Below are positions 32,645-44,123 of a stretch of DNA of 64,000 nucleotides, piece after piece. Position 1 is the stretch's first letter; each line of letters begins with the position of its first letter. This DNA comes from Acheta domesticus (lineage: Eukaryota > Arthropoda > Insecta > Orthoptera > Gryllidae). Below the pieces are notes generated by a model. It saw nothing but the letters and a program-made list of their open reading frames with translations. It was not told where the DNA came from and ran no database searches. The stretch lies in assembly GCA_031308135.1 (NCBI GenBank), contig JAHLJT010000631.1:216812111-216876110 (forward strand). The letters run 5' to 3'. Both the position numbers and the translations under genes were made by a program.

Positions 32645-35600
32645 TTCGGGTTGCACGACACACATGACGTCAGAAATTGATTTACTTCGGGATCCGATAC
32701 GTGCGAAGATCGAAAATTGAAACGGCAGAATCTGGGAGAAAAAATATATTCAGATTTGTTGGAAAAGTTAAGGGATATTGTGATAATGAATTGGGGAATA
32801 TATCTGAAATCGTCATGGAAAGGGTTTTGCATGTTCCACATTTGAATACTAATCTACTGTCGGCGGCAAGTATGGTAAAAAGAAACAAGAAAAATCGTAC
32901 TTGACAATAAGGGTGTGAGAATATATGATACTTACCAATGATCTCGTAGCGAATGGAACGTTTGATGGGAACAATTTTATATTTGAGATGACTGTAGAAA
33001 CTGGAAATAACATTAATGAAAATAACATAGGAGATAATGGTTCGAAATCTGCTGATGTATTATGTTTCAAATGTGAAAATGTCGTAAATCTGTGGCACAG
33101 GCGGTTTTGCCATATGAATCGCAGTTATCTGGAAGAATTATGGAAGAAAACAATTGGTTAGGGGCTTGAGTGACTTTGATGTCGAAAAGATGATTGTGAA
33201 GCTTGTATACTTGGTAAATTTACTCGCGCTTCACATAATAGTATTCATGGGAAAACCACGAAACAAATATTAGAGAGATTGCATGTAGACTTGCTTGGCC
33301 CAATGCCTGTTAAGACAATTGGAGGGAACAGATATATTTTGACTATTGTGGATGAGTACAGCAGACGATATTTTATTGAATTATTGAAGCATAAATCTGA
33401 TTGTACTGAAAAAATTAAAGAATTTGTGACAAGAAGGGAAACTGAAACAGGTCTCAAAGTGAAAAACATAAGATCTGACAACGGGGGCGAATTCACAGGA
33501 TCGGAATTAATTGATTTCTACGCAAAAAGGGGTATAAAGCACGAAAGAACAACACCCTACAGTCCTCAAAGCAACGGGATTGCTAAAAGAGCAAATCGCA
33601 CTATTTTAGATATGACCAGAACGATTTTGATCGATTCGGGGCTACCAGCTAATTTTTGGGAGAAGCGGCACAAACAGCAGTATACGTTCGTAATATTACG
33701 CGAATTCACAAGACAAAGAGAAAGTTCCAATGGAAATTTTGGTCAGAACGAAAACCAAACGTACAACATTTGCGAATATTTGGTGCAAAAGGCTTTTTAC
33801 GGAAACGTTGATGTTGGAAAAAATAAACTGAGTCCAAGAAGTAAGCCCGGTATCTTCGTGGGATACGCAAAAACAGAAGAGCCTATAGGATTTTCGACCC
33901 AAAGCAAAGTGTATTATTGAAACGAGAGATGTTCACTTCTTGGAACATGTTATGGGTAGTAAAGACATGCAACAGATAAAAAAGATAAATTGCGTGAATT
34001 CGATTATGATCGCATAACAAGTTATCAAATAAATGAAGATGAAGTTGATTCCAATAGCGATGCTTTTGTACACGTGGAAATTGGAAAAACATCTATAAAT
34101 TCCGTTGGAAATGAAATAGGCGAAAGAGAACAATTGTACAATCATTTGACAGTTGAACCTGAAATTCAAAATTTACGAAATGAAGTGAATACTAATGAAT
34201 TACGAAGGTCTTCCAGGTTGAGAACTCCCGTCATCAGGTATCAAGCGGCTGCCAGAATTGCTGGTGGTGAATTGGAGGAAAATTTACCTAAAACGTTCTA
34301 TGAAGCTATGAATTGCATGGACAATTCTAATTGGAAGAGAGCAATCGAAAAGGAACTCGAATGTTTACAACGTTACGAAACGTGGGATTTAGTAGATCGT
34401 GATCAGATAGGAAACATGAAGATATTGAGAAGCAAATGGATTTTCAAGAAAAAATCGACCAAGAGAATATTAAATACAAAGCGCGTTTAGTAGTTGATGG
34501 ATCAAATCAAGAATGTGGTGTTGACTATGAAAGTGCTTACAGTCCAGTCATGAAATATGAAACGCTGAGAGTACTTTTATCTATTGCGGCTACTAATAAC
34601 TTTGTAATAAAATACGTAGATGTCGAAACGGCGTACCTCAACGGAACGTTGGAAAGAGATGTATATATGCAATTACCACAAGGATTACAGAAAGAATGCG
34701 AAAAATAAAGTACTAAAATTGAAGAAAAGTTTGTATGGGCTCCCGGAGGCAGGCAGATGCTGGTATATTAAGTTGTGTAATATATTGAAAGATTGCGGTA
34801 TGATGCCGTGTAAGTGCGATCCATGTGTTTTTTAAAGGGGAAGAGATGAAGATTTTTTGATAATTACCTTTTACGTCGACGACTGTTTAATTATTGGCAA
34901 GAATGTGAATCTGGTCAACGAATTAATTAATCAGTTGAAACATTATATCACCATTAAAGAAATCAGTGATCAGGATAAAGTGACATTTCTAGGGATTCGA
35001 ATAATAAAAGACGAGGAGGGTTTTACACTCGATCAAGAAGATTTCGTAAAGGAAGTGTTAAATAAATTCAAATGATTGATTGTCATCCTGTGGGCACTCC
35101 AGGAGTTGCAAGTGTGAATCTCTATGATTTTGAAAATATAGAAAAGACCAACCCGAAAATTTATCAAGAAATGTTAGGCAATATAGGGTACTTGGTCACT
35201 GCGACCAGACCGGATCTTGCATTCACATATAGTAAACTTTCTCAATTTTCAACCGAACCACGAATCAATCACTTCCAAGCACTTAAGCGCGTTTTTAGAT
35301 ATCTACAAGGTACGAAAAATGTCAAACTGAGGATTAATAAGGACAATGGTTATTTAAGAATATTCACAGACGCAAGTTGGTGTGTGACCAAAGACAGCAG
35401 GTCTTTCGCAGGGTATAATGTTAAAATCGGAAACAATCTGATAAGTTGGAAAAAGCAAGAAAGAAAAATTGGTGGTAGCGCTCTCATCGATGGAAGCAGA
35501 ATTTATAGCATTATGTGAATCTGTTTGTGAGGAAAGTGGTTTAAAGGAGCTAATTAGAGAAATTGGTTTCGATAAGATTATCAAAAAAGCCGACTATAGT

Positions 35601-35822
35601 ATACACTGACAGCAAGTCAATTATTGATTGGAGCAAAGAATTAAGATAACAGCGAGAAATAAACATATGATGCGAAAAATTAATTTTATAAGAGAGGATA
35701 TAGAATCTCAAGAAACAGAGTTGGTTTATTGCAAATCACAAAACTTAGACGCTGATATGTTGACGAAGGATGTGGATAAGAGTACGTTAATTAAACATAT
35801 GATGTCTATGGGAATAACGTGA
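32640..35822 (+). pseudogene. Copia pol (protease, integrase, RT, RNase H), disrupted
   Basis: Protease active site LDSGCTTHMTS at about 32640-32672. Pre-integrase HHCC motif: LWHRRFCHMN near 33092, then CEACILGKFTR. Integrase core: HVDLLGP (33282), SDNGGEF (Asp 33477) and NGIAKRANRT. The third catalytic residue is Lys (AAA, 33585-33587) instead of Glu, at DD35E spacing. RT: DVETAYLNG near 34622 and YVDD at 34872-34883. RNase H: IFTDASW near 35360, SSMEAEFIALCES near 35482, YTDSKSIIDW near 35600. It ends near 35822. Frames are split into at least eight pieces by indels and stops. Confidence 0.92.
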
Positions 35823-35859
35823 TTAGAAATTTCGTGTTCACAGGGTACTCCCGTGTCAC

Positions 35860-35874
35860 ACGAAAGGGGGGAAT
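35860..35874 (+). other. Copia polypurine tract
   Basis: GAAAGGGGGGAAT immediately precedes the 3' LTR, the expected site for plus-strand DNA priming. Confidence 0.8.
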
Positions 35875-36094
35875 TGTTATAGATTAGTTTATTGAATGTT
35901 CTTGTATACATTGTGGTATGGTTTTTGTGTTGTAGAAACGAATGTATCCATCATTGGGAGTAACTATGTACAAGGACTTCACTTTTTTCTGGAGTTCCTA
36001 ACAGATGAATAAATGCCATGTGTTGAATTGGACGTCTGCGTATTATTCAAATATTATCCGTAATTGGTACGAATACCTAAGACAACGAGTAACA
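35875..36094 (+). repeat. Copia 3' LTR (220 bp)
   Basis: It starts TGTTATAGATTAG directly after the purine tract and ends CGAGTAACA, giving the TG...CA termini of an LTR. It shares its body with 31501-31685 and contains GATGAATAAATG at about 36004. Confidence 0.92.
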
Positions 36095-36520
36095 ATATCA
36101 AGACAAAATATACATAAAAAATCAGAGAATCCAGAATTCAATTTCTCTGTGTAAACTGTCATTGCCTTATAAAAATAATTAAACGAAGCAATGACATAAT
36201 TCGTCGTTCACTTGTAGTGTCTGAACATACAATAACTTTCTCTTCGTGTTAATGTTTTAAGTTTTACTAGAGATTACTAATGCATTTATTCGAAAAATAA
36301 TCATACAAAATTCCCTTGTGCATGAGAAATTCTCAGAGAGAAATGCAATTGTTGCTAAAGGTTTGATTGATCTATCGACAATTGTCCATGCTTTTAAGGC
36401 CTTGTTCCTGAAAAGATGGCATGCACCCAATTCACTCCTACGAGTTAAAATATTTTCTTACTACAAAATGACCGTTTAGCGCAAGAAAGTGCTTTGACAT
36501 AACCTTCAGCAATACTTATT
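36095..36520. other. No gene recognised right of Copia
   Basis: Searched on the minus strand for the missing 5' exons of SV2-like copy 2 (SWRVF, GYLAD, YAYFGEF blocks); none is present. Confidence 0.5.
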
Positions 36521-36529
36521 TTAGCTTCT

Positions 36530-36960
36530 TTTGCCCGGATGGTATAAAACGACCTCGTGTAGCGTGAGAAACGCCAGCACAACAATTCTCTACCCCACTT
36601 ACATTTGGCACACAGGAACATTGAAGCGCATTTTCCGAGCCCTCGCGTACAACTTGCTGCTGGCTTTTAGCCGCGCTGAAAGGAATGAAAGGTTCCCCTC
36701 GCGCGGTCACGTGACACCTACTTTATTTCCGTGGGCGCGACGTATGCCGCCGCCGCCTGCGGGGGCGCGGTTTCCGCACGGGCCGAGCTTTGGCGCGGTC
36801 CGAGATACATCATGCCTCTCCACGCGGCCTTGCGAAGGCGAACCGCGTCCGGTATGAAATATGACGGCGTAACTCAGTTGAAAGAAGTCTTCCTTGTTCT
36901 CTCCGAGATGCCGAAGAAGAAGAAAAAAAATTCAAACTGAAGACGGAAGAGACGGAAGTC
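36530..36960. promoter_or_regulatory. CpG-rich island with GTCACGTGAC E-box
   Basis: A sharp rise in G+C and CpG. It includes the perfect 10-bp palindrome GTCACGTGAC (36706-36715), the consensus of CACGTG-binding bHLH-zip factors, then CTTTATTTCCGTGGGCGCGA. It is a plausible promoter, but no adjoining first exon was recognised. The frames through it are Ala/Arg/Pro-rich and not credible. Confidence 0.35.
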
Positions 36961-37090
36961 GAAGATTGAATCGAACCAAGCAGCACGAGATAAAAGGGCT
37001 TCGCGAAAATTTCTTTGGCTGGACGCCGCCTCGACTCAAAGGAGAAAGGCGGGAATGACGTCGACGAGGCGAAGAAAGAATGAAAAAGAG

Positions 37091-37092
<2 letters not shown>

Positions 37093-37121
<29 letters not shown>

Positions 37122-37156
37122 GTGTGCGTGTGTGTGTGTGCGCGTGTATGTGTGTG
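37093..37156. repeat. (GT)n microsatellite
   Basis: About 60 bp of GT with two interruptions (GGTGTGC, GCGCGTGTATG), followed by TGG/AGT-rich sequence to about 37440. Confidence 0.95.
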
Positions 37157-37449
37157 CCTCTTCGTTCTGAGGTTGTAGGACGTGCGGAGACTTCATCTGT
37201 CCGATAGAAAGAGATTAGGGTGAGATGATGAGAGTGGTTGAGGAGCTGGTGATGGAAGTAGCGATGGTGGAAGAGAGGGTTTACGGAAGATAATGGTAGT
37301 GGGTAGTGGCAGTGGTGGGTGAAGTAGCAGTGATGAGTGTTGAAACGAAAGTGATGAGGAAATGAATATAAAAGATGAGTTCAAGGAAAATGATGTGTAG
37401 TAAGAGGTTGAAGGGGAAGAGAGAAAGGGCAGATAAAGAGAAAGCAACT

Positions 37450-38680
37450 ACCTCGTATACAGCAACCGCCTAATCGCCACTTTATGTCCACTTACCACAT
37501 TGTTGTGGTAAATGGAAAGATGAAACTCCGTGCAGACTCATGACTTGCTCTCAAATCTTCCACTCCAACAACAGATTATATTAATACACGTCTTTTAGAG
37601 AGATAAGGGTTCTAGTTCTTAAGAACAATTTTAAAATGCAAATACCTATTGTAATTTTACTCAAATTTAGTTTTAGTGTACTCTAGAGCAATCTCGAGGA
37701 ATATTTTATTCCAAATGAGAATGTGTATGCATTCCAGGAAAGCACTTGTGTGGATTACTTCATATCTGCAAAAAAAACATTGCATTGCAGAAATATTGAT
37801 TAATATTTATTAATCAATATTTCTGAAATGCTCTGTTTTTTGCGGATATAAAGAACGGTTTTTTTCTTTTAATGTGATGAAAATCGAACGATCTTTCTGG
37901 AAGACGTATTATTTATCACTAAACAAATCCAAGTTTCCTGAGTTCAACGTGGAGGTAATTTAGCACTTCTTCATGTTCAAGTGTTTGATTTTGTGTATTA
38001 CATACATAAAAATGTCCGTAAAATTGGGAAGTGTGAAGTTACTTTCCGATTGGAAATTATTTATAGATGCAATAAAAATGATAAATAAAAATGTAAACAA
38101 GAATACTTGTTAAAGATTTTAAAAAATAGTTTGGGAACTAGAACTCTGATCTTTATTTATATTGTAAATGAAATAATTACTTTTGAACACTAGTGAACTA
38201 AAAGAAATAATACATCCTCAAAGAAAACATACACTTGAACACGAAAAGAAACTCAATTTTATTTCTCTTACCGCAACAGATTGACAAAAGAAGTCGACAA
38301 AAACCATACGATATTTGTGTATTTAAAGAGAGAAGATAATGACCTATAATTATGATTTTTCCTTCTCTTACTGCTAATTTGCATTAACCCAATAACTGCT
38401 TTAATAACAAATAAGACGTTTGATGACCATTTATATGTGACAAGAAACTGTATGCCGATGCGTTTACAGAGAAATCAATTTCCATCATCAAATATGCTGT
38501 AAATTACGATAAAATACTCTTAATTACATGAGTGATTTAGAATGTCGAATAAACGTAATGTACACAAGTATGTCCACAGCATGTCTTGGGTATCCTGTTT
38601 CCAAATTATATCGGAGGCAGGTAAGATAAACATAATCGGTTAAGTTAAAAACCGAAAAGTGTGCAAAGAGTCTCATTAAT
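37450..38680. other. AT-rich stretch, no gene recognised
   Basis: Short random frames only; contains the hairpin at 37763-37849. Confidence 0.4.
37763..37849. repeat. Near-perfect palindrome, possible small MITE
   Basis: The core arms CAGAAATATTGATTAATA (37788-37805) and their exact complement (37808-37825) are separated by two bases. The similarity continues outward imperfectly through GCAATG / GCATTT-like and TCTGCAAAAAA / TTTTTTGCGGA to about 85 bp. Confidence 0.8.
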
Positions 38681-38689
38681 GTTGACTCG

Positions 38690-38960
38690 GAGCCTCTGAC
38701 TCGGCGCCCGTAAACTCAAGGGCGAAAGCAAACTTCGGAGGCGGAGGAGGCGGTCGCTGCTCCCAGAACTCGGGCGGAAGTGCACAGGCTGCTGAGGCAA
38801 CACGGGAGGCGAATCGTGGAAGGACTGATAGCGCAGGCGCGACGGGGAGGGGAGTCAAGGCGGGGAATTGCGTGGCAGGTAGGAAGTGGTTTGCTGGACG
38901 GTGGGTAGGGATTTGGAGAACGGAAAGGAAACTGACGAGACAGGATGTGAAGATTCCGTG
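38690..38960. other. GC-rich island
   Basis: CpG-containing sequence (GGAGGCGGAGGAGGCGGTCG and similar) with no recognised coding frame. Position right before an inverted repeat and a minisatellite. Confidence 0.4.
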
Positions 38961-38993
38961 AGGGTAGCAGAAATCTTGTGGTTATTCCGTAAT

Positions 38994-39104
38994 GGGAGAT
39001 CGGAATAGTCATCCACAACTATAACAGCTGTAATATTTAACTTTGGGCATGTTATAATAAATATTATAACTGTTATTGCTGTGGATGATTATCGCTATCT
39101 CCCA
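38994..39104. repeat. Imperfect inverted repeat, about 46-bp arms
   Basis: GGGAGATCGGAATAGTCATC at 38994 pairs with GATGATTATCGCTATCTCCC ending near 39103, and the similarity carries inward through CCACAACTATAACAGCTG. CAGGATGTGAAGA occurs on both sides (about 38941 and 39103), a possible 13-bp target duplication. Confidence 0.7.
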
Positions 39105-39119
39105 GGATGTGAAGAGTCT

Positions 39120-39965
39120 TGAAGTGAGGGGACGCGATGATAGTGGAGGGGACGGGATGGTCCTGGAGGGGGCGGCGAGATGGTCCTGAAAGGCTTGAGA
39201 TGGTGCTAGAATGGACAGGATTGTGCTGGAAAGGACCGGATGGTGCTAGAGGGAACGAGATGGACTTATGCGGACGAGACGACGTTGGAAGGGAGGGATG
39301 GTGCTGGACGGGAAGGGATGGGCTTGGGGGTACGATATGGTGTAGAGGGACCGTCGAGATATGGAGAAGACGGCATGGGGTGGAGAGCACGTGGTGGAGT
39401 AGGGGAAGATGGAGTTGGGGGACGTGTGGAGAGGGGGGACGTGTTGGGAGGGGGGGACGTGTTGGAGAGGGGGGACGTGTTGGAGAGGGGGGACGTGTTG
39501 GAGAGGGGGACGTGTTGGAGAGGGGGAACGTGTTGGAGAGGGGGGACGTGTGGAGAGGGGGGACGTGTTGGAGAGGGGGGACGTGTTGGAGAGGGGGACG
39601 TGTTGGAGAGGGGGGACGTGCTGGAGAGGGGACGTGTTGGAGAGGGGGGACGTGTGGGAGAGGGGGGACGTGTTGGAGAGGGGGGACGTGTTGGAGAGGG
39701 GAGACGTGTTGGAGAGGGGGGCGTGTTGGAGGGGGGGAAGTTGTGGAGAGGGGTGACGTGGTGAAGAGGGGGGACGTGGTGGAGGGGGGACGTGGTGGAG
39801 GAGGGGACCGTGGTTGAGGGGAACGTGGCGGGAGAGAGGGGCGTGTTGGAGAAGGGGGAAGTTGTGGGGAGGGGGGACGTGGTGGAGAGGGGGACGTGGT
39901 GGAGAGGGGGACGTTGGTGAGGGGAACATGGTGGAGAGGGGGACGTGGTGGAGTGGGGGGACGGA
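39120..39965. repeat. GC-rich minisatellite, 17-18-bp unit
   Basis: A long array of GGAGAGGGGGGACGTGTT-type units, most regular at 39415-39770, with GTGGTGGAG variants to about 39960. All long frames here, including a 351-codon minus-strand one, are Gly/Arg/Trp or Pro/Ser/His repeats made by the array. Confidence 0.92.
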
Positions 39966-39999
39966 AGGATGGAATGGAGTTAAAGGGTTGGGATGAATG

Positions 40000-40420
40000 T
40001 GACGGGATGGGTGTAGAGGAGTCGAGACAGGATGGGACGCAAGTTTTGGTGGGGAAGTAGGAGACGAGATTGTGTGGGAGGGACCCAGGCTAGAGGCGGG
40101 GTATGGGGAGGGGGAAGAACAGAACTTTGCAGTTTGGGACGAGACGGTTGGCGTGCAGGGAGGGGCAGGTGCGACTGTCTGCGTCGTAGGGGGAGGAGCG
40201 GTCAGTGCAGGCGATGCGAGGCTGTTGTGAAAGGGCCTCTGGACGTAAACGCGCGACGGTCGCGCAGTGTGGGGGCGCTCACTGTCGCGCTCTGTAGGCA
40301 CGCTCTCTCGGTCTATGGCCTGAGATGGGGCTCGTAAAGGGCTCGCGTACTGGCGGGCGCAGGGGCAGACACACTCAAGTTCTGGGAGGCGACCAGGGTT
40401 TTAGGACCGGCAATGCAGAC
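40000..40420. other. GC-rich island next to minisatellite
   Basis: CpG content is raised around CGCGCGACGGTCGCGCAGTG (about 40250). No coding signature. Confidence 0.4.
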
Positions 40421-41579
40421 CACTCTATAAAAATGTAAAGGTATGAGATAAACGGCCTTCAAGATAAGTAAGAATATTAGGGTTGAAAATAAAGAAGAAA
40501 TCACAGAAAAAGATGCAAAAGGAATTGTGCATAAAAAACTGGCTTTAGTATGAAAAGTGACTATATTGATACAGAAAAATCCGCTGAAATCCACATCAAT
40601 GATACTGGTGTGTGTATCAAATGAATTGATGAAACGTGCCGTGTGTGATTTTTGTCTTTTTTACAAGCAGATAACGAGGTTATTGATCTGCTGAGAGTTT
40701 GCCACGTTTTTTTTAGACAATCTTGTCTAATAATTACATATCACTTACTGAACATAATAGTTGTCTTTCAAGAGCAAGAACTTTTTCACTTCAAAGCCCA
40801 TTAGCGCAATAAATTGTATTCGTTTCTCACAACCTCTTCTCTTTATTTCAAGTCAATGATGTTTGAAATTCTATCGTTTCCTTAAGAATGAAAATAAATT
40901 GTAGAGAGAAATACCTTGGGCTGTATTTTGGAACGAAATCGTCTAACGTGCGTAAAAATCAATGTGATGATAATTAAGTGTTAATAAAATTCATAAATTT
41001 TGTCGTATTTATTAACAATAAACGAGTTTTAACCTCGAGAAAAATGCAAAGTAATATGTGCCCAAAAATGTATTAACTTACGGCCCTAAAATTGTAAAAA
41101 TACTTATTAAAAGTATTTTTTAGACTGTCTCTAGTAAAATCGTTTTTTTTTCTGGGCATGAATAGGTGTTAAAGATGAATCTTTAGCACTAGAGCTAAAA
41201 GTGAGAGGATGATCAAATGTTCTGATAAATCTGTAAATAAACAAGAAAACAAAATGTAATCGTCTAGTCGCAGAAGCTCCTACTGACCTTAATGTATAAT
41301 CACGTGATATGTACACTTGCATTAAAATAAATGAGTGTCAGAAAAACTGTCTAAAAATGTGTGACACGTGGTAATATGATATTTTATTTTGCTCGTAGGA
41401 TTGCGCCATTCGGCTTATCGGTCTCGCGTCGCAACTTTACTACTAGCAAAACAAAATGTCACTTTTAACTATCAAAAATAACTATAAATTGAAGACAACA
41501 CAGTGACGTATATGTGGCAAAATGAGAAATGTTGCGATTTACAAATACAACATCTCATTCGCCTTACGCTGGAACCACC

Positions 41580-41880
41580 AACGTCTCATATTCATGGCGC
41601 CATCGCGTCTTCGTCTACAACAATCCACCGGAAATCGGGTCAGGTCACCGGGGTTCTCCCCACTGAGCTGTGGGCTGCTCCGGACCACCCGTGCCGCCTG
41701 GCGCCTCCGCGCCTCGGCCTCCGCGCCATCGCAGCGCCAGCTGGCGCCACACGTCGCCGCGCGGGAGGCCTTCGCGGAATCACTGCGAGCCAGGAAGGCA
41801 AGGCGGCGTCGTGAGCATCTGCTTCTCTTGGAACGGAGCCTCACCACGTGGGTTGCCAATCAATGAAGTTACGGCAAGGA
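41580..41880. other. GC-rich island
   Basis: CpG-rich block with frames open in several phases on both strands, a typical artefact of high GC. No homology recognised. Confidence 0.35.
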
Positions 41881-42185
41881 GGAAAAAAAGGAAGCAAGGA
41901 AAAGAATCGGGCGTAAATATTTCTACTTTTCTGTGTTATATCTCTAACACTACGCAACATTTGTGTATTTTTCAAAGTTTAAGGTTTAACTTTAGCACAA
42001 GTTTACATTTTAATGCACCATTAGTTTTAGTAAATGTGAAAACTATATGGCTTTTAGTTAGAAATTACAGCTTGTTCTAATTTTCCACTTAACGAGTGTG
42101 TAATGTCTACGGCAAAACTATTAATTCTTAATGGTTGATGAATATATCTTAAGAATACGCAATTAACGTATCAAAATGCTGCAAA

Positions 42186-42718
42186 ATCGGGATAGATGGC
42201 TCAGTGCATCAACCTGAGGTCACTGCAGTCCCTCTGACCGGGAGGTCCTAGGTTCGAGCTTGTCAGCTAGGTCGAATTCAGTCTTTGTCTGGAAGAGAAT
42301 TTTAGCGGCCGGCTGCTCTGATTGGTAGCTCGCCGTGGTTTCTCCGATCAACGCCAGGCGAATGCCGGAGCAGTACCCTAACAAACGGACCACGGACCGC
42401 GCGCGATCTTTCCTTCCTATTCCTTGTCTTGGCCTATCCTCTCCTCTTACACACACACTTACACTAACATACACTACACTACCACACATGCCGGGAGACC
42501 GGTCGGGAGCTTACAGCTTGTCCCGGCTGGGGCGGTGCCCCGCTGGTGGGAGATACCTGGTTGAGGGGAAACCCCGCTAGTCGACGGTAGGTCGACGCCA
42601 GATCTCGCCATCCAGCGGGGAAAAGATCATCGCCACCTCCCGACATAAAAAACCACGCACTACACTTACGGGACGAATGACCAAAGTAGTTGACGCGCCC
42701 GGAAACATCGATCAATCA
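42186..42718 (+). mobile_element. Long tRNA-derived SINE with 16-bp target duplication
   Basis: The head has an A-box-like GATGGCTCAGTGCATC and a B-box-like AGGTTCGAGCTTG, then a 450-bp body (GTGGTTTCTCCGATCAACGC, CGGACCACGGACCGCGCG, ACATGCCGGGAGACC) and an ATCAATCAATCA tail. ATCAAAATGCTGCAAA is present at 42170-42185 and again at 42719-42734, a perfect 16-bp target-site duplication, which fixes both ends. Related copies lie at 25030, 44124 and 58232. It has no protein and would rely on a LINE. Confidence 0.92.
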
Positions 42719-42779
42719 ATCAAAATGCTGCAAATACCTACAGCATTCCGAAACAGGATGTCATGCCAGAAAGCAGCTT

Positions 42780-43300
42780 GGAGTGATGTAATTGCGCATT
42801 TGGTGTTCGCCGTGCCGTGAGCTATTAAAGCCCGGCGAGTGCGGGCGTGGGAGCCCTATGCGGCGAAGCACAAGGCCCAGGACTTAGTGGCGCGTGGCGC
42901 GCGCGCCTCGCTGAGTCGCCAGGCTTCGTTACTCGCGCCCGCCCGCCCGCCCGCACCTCCCGCCCCGCCCGCGCCACGCCCTGGCCACGGCACATGCCTC
43001 GAACCTCTCGGCGCCCGCCAACGCCCCCGCCGTCCCGTCGTCCCTGCCTCTCTCACCACACGCGCCTCCACCTCAGGCGTTTGCTCCTGTTTCTACCGCC
43101 GCTGAAAAGTGGGACGAAATTGTTATAGGCCAGCAACTTTGAAAGCTCCCTTCGAGTGCGCATGCGCGAGGAGGGGTGACTCCCACCATCAACCGATCAC
43201 TTCCCCTGAAAATATCGCTCTCTCACTCGCTCTGCGTGCCAGGCGGCGTGGCCGGTCGAGGGGAGGGGGGTCTGAACGCATAGACAGTCTACTTTGTTCG
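42780..43300. promoter_or_regulatory. Strong CpG island
   Basis: Very CpG-rich sequence (GCCCGCCCGCCCGCACCTCC, about 42940) with a GAGCTATTAAAGCCCGG TATA-like element near 42819. Possible promoter of an unseen transcript; no exon identified. Confidence 0.35.
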
Positions 43301-44123
43301 TAGGCCCAACGTGCAGCTGCAAAAGTGTCAGCCATCCAAATCAAAACAGTTTCAACTGTCTGTGCACAAACGCTGACTCTTAATGTATTAAAATTCTGTA
43401 AAAGAAACATATGTATAGGAAGCATCGCCCCTGGTCCTCAGTCCTGTCCCTTTCGTCTTCGAGTGCTGTGCAGCGTGGCGTCTCTTAGCGTAGGTCTAAT
43501 TTCAAGTGAAGTTCACAGGCATAATATTGTGTGTATTTGTTTCTAACACTAGGACCACCGTTTGCAGGTAATATAACCTGAACATCAAGCTCCCTCTTTA
43601 CCATCCCGATCTCAATTCCATCGATTTAGTTTGAAGTTCCATTAGGTATCATGTTACGAAAGAAAGCATTGGTACCCGTCTATGAGTTAAAGAAAATGTA
43701 TGCCGAATATTATTTTCTAAATATTGCCCAAATCAATGGAATAAGTGTTGTGAACACGTTAAGAAAATCGAAGAAGAATATATGAAAACAGACATATCCA
43801 CGAAAGCAAAAGTGAACAAAATTATCGTTTCTTTGCGGGGCAGTTCCTCTGAGTGTGAGAGCGACAATGACGTCACACAGCGAAGGCTGCAGTGACATCG
43901 ATGACTTATAGCTCCTCCTTGCTGGGGGAGGGCGACGAATCGCGTGCGCGCAGTAGGTCAGATATTCTGGCACTGTAACAGCGGTGGGAGAAACCCGCGA
44001 AAGTAAGCGCCTCCCAAAAGGGAGATTTCAAACTTGTCCCCCTATAAACGTCAATTCAAGTAGGCGGTTGCGTTGATTTCGTAGTATCAAATCATTGTCC
44101 ATACCAACAGCCGTTGCGATTGG

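Larger units (their letters stand above)
31501..36094 (+). mobile_element. Copia-type LTR retrotransposon, nearly full length, inactive
   Basis: The order is Ty1/copia: partial 5' LTR (31501-31685), primer binding site (31689-31708), gag with a CCHC knuckle, protease, integrase, reverse transcriptase, RNase H, purine tract, 3' LTR (35875-36094). The integrase-before-RT order separates it from gypsy. Reading frames change at many points and the integrase catalytic Glu is replaced. The left end is hidden by the gap, so no target duplication can be read; the right flank begins ATATCAAGAC. It probably inserted in, or next to, SV2-like copy 2. Confidence 0.93.

Noticed and set aside
36095..36520. 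Missing 5' exons of SV2-like copy 2 to the right of Copia
   Set aside because: Minus-strand reading shows none of the conserved SV2 blocks.
39246..40301. 351-codon Pro/Ser/His-rich minus-strand frame and 226-codon Gly/Trp/Arg plus-strand frame
   Set aside because: Both are translations of the 17-18-bp minisatellite; several frames are open at once on both strands, which is a compositional artefact.
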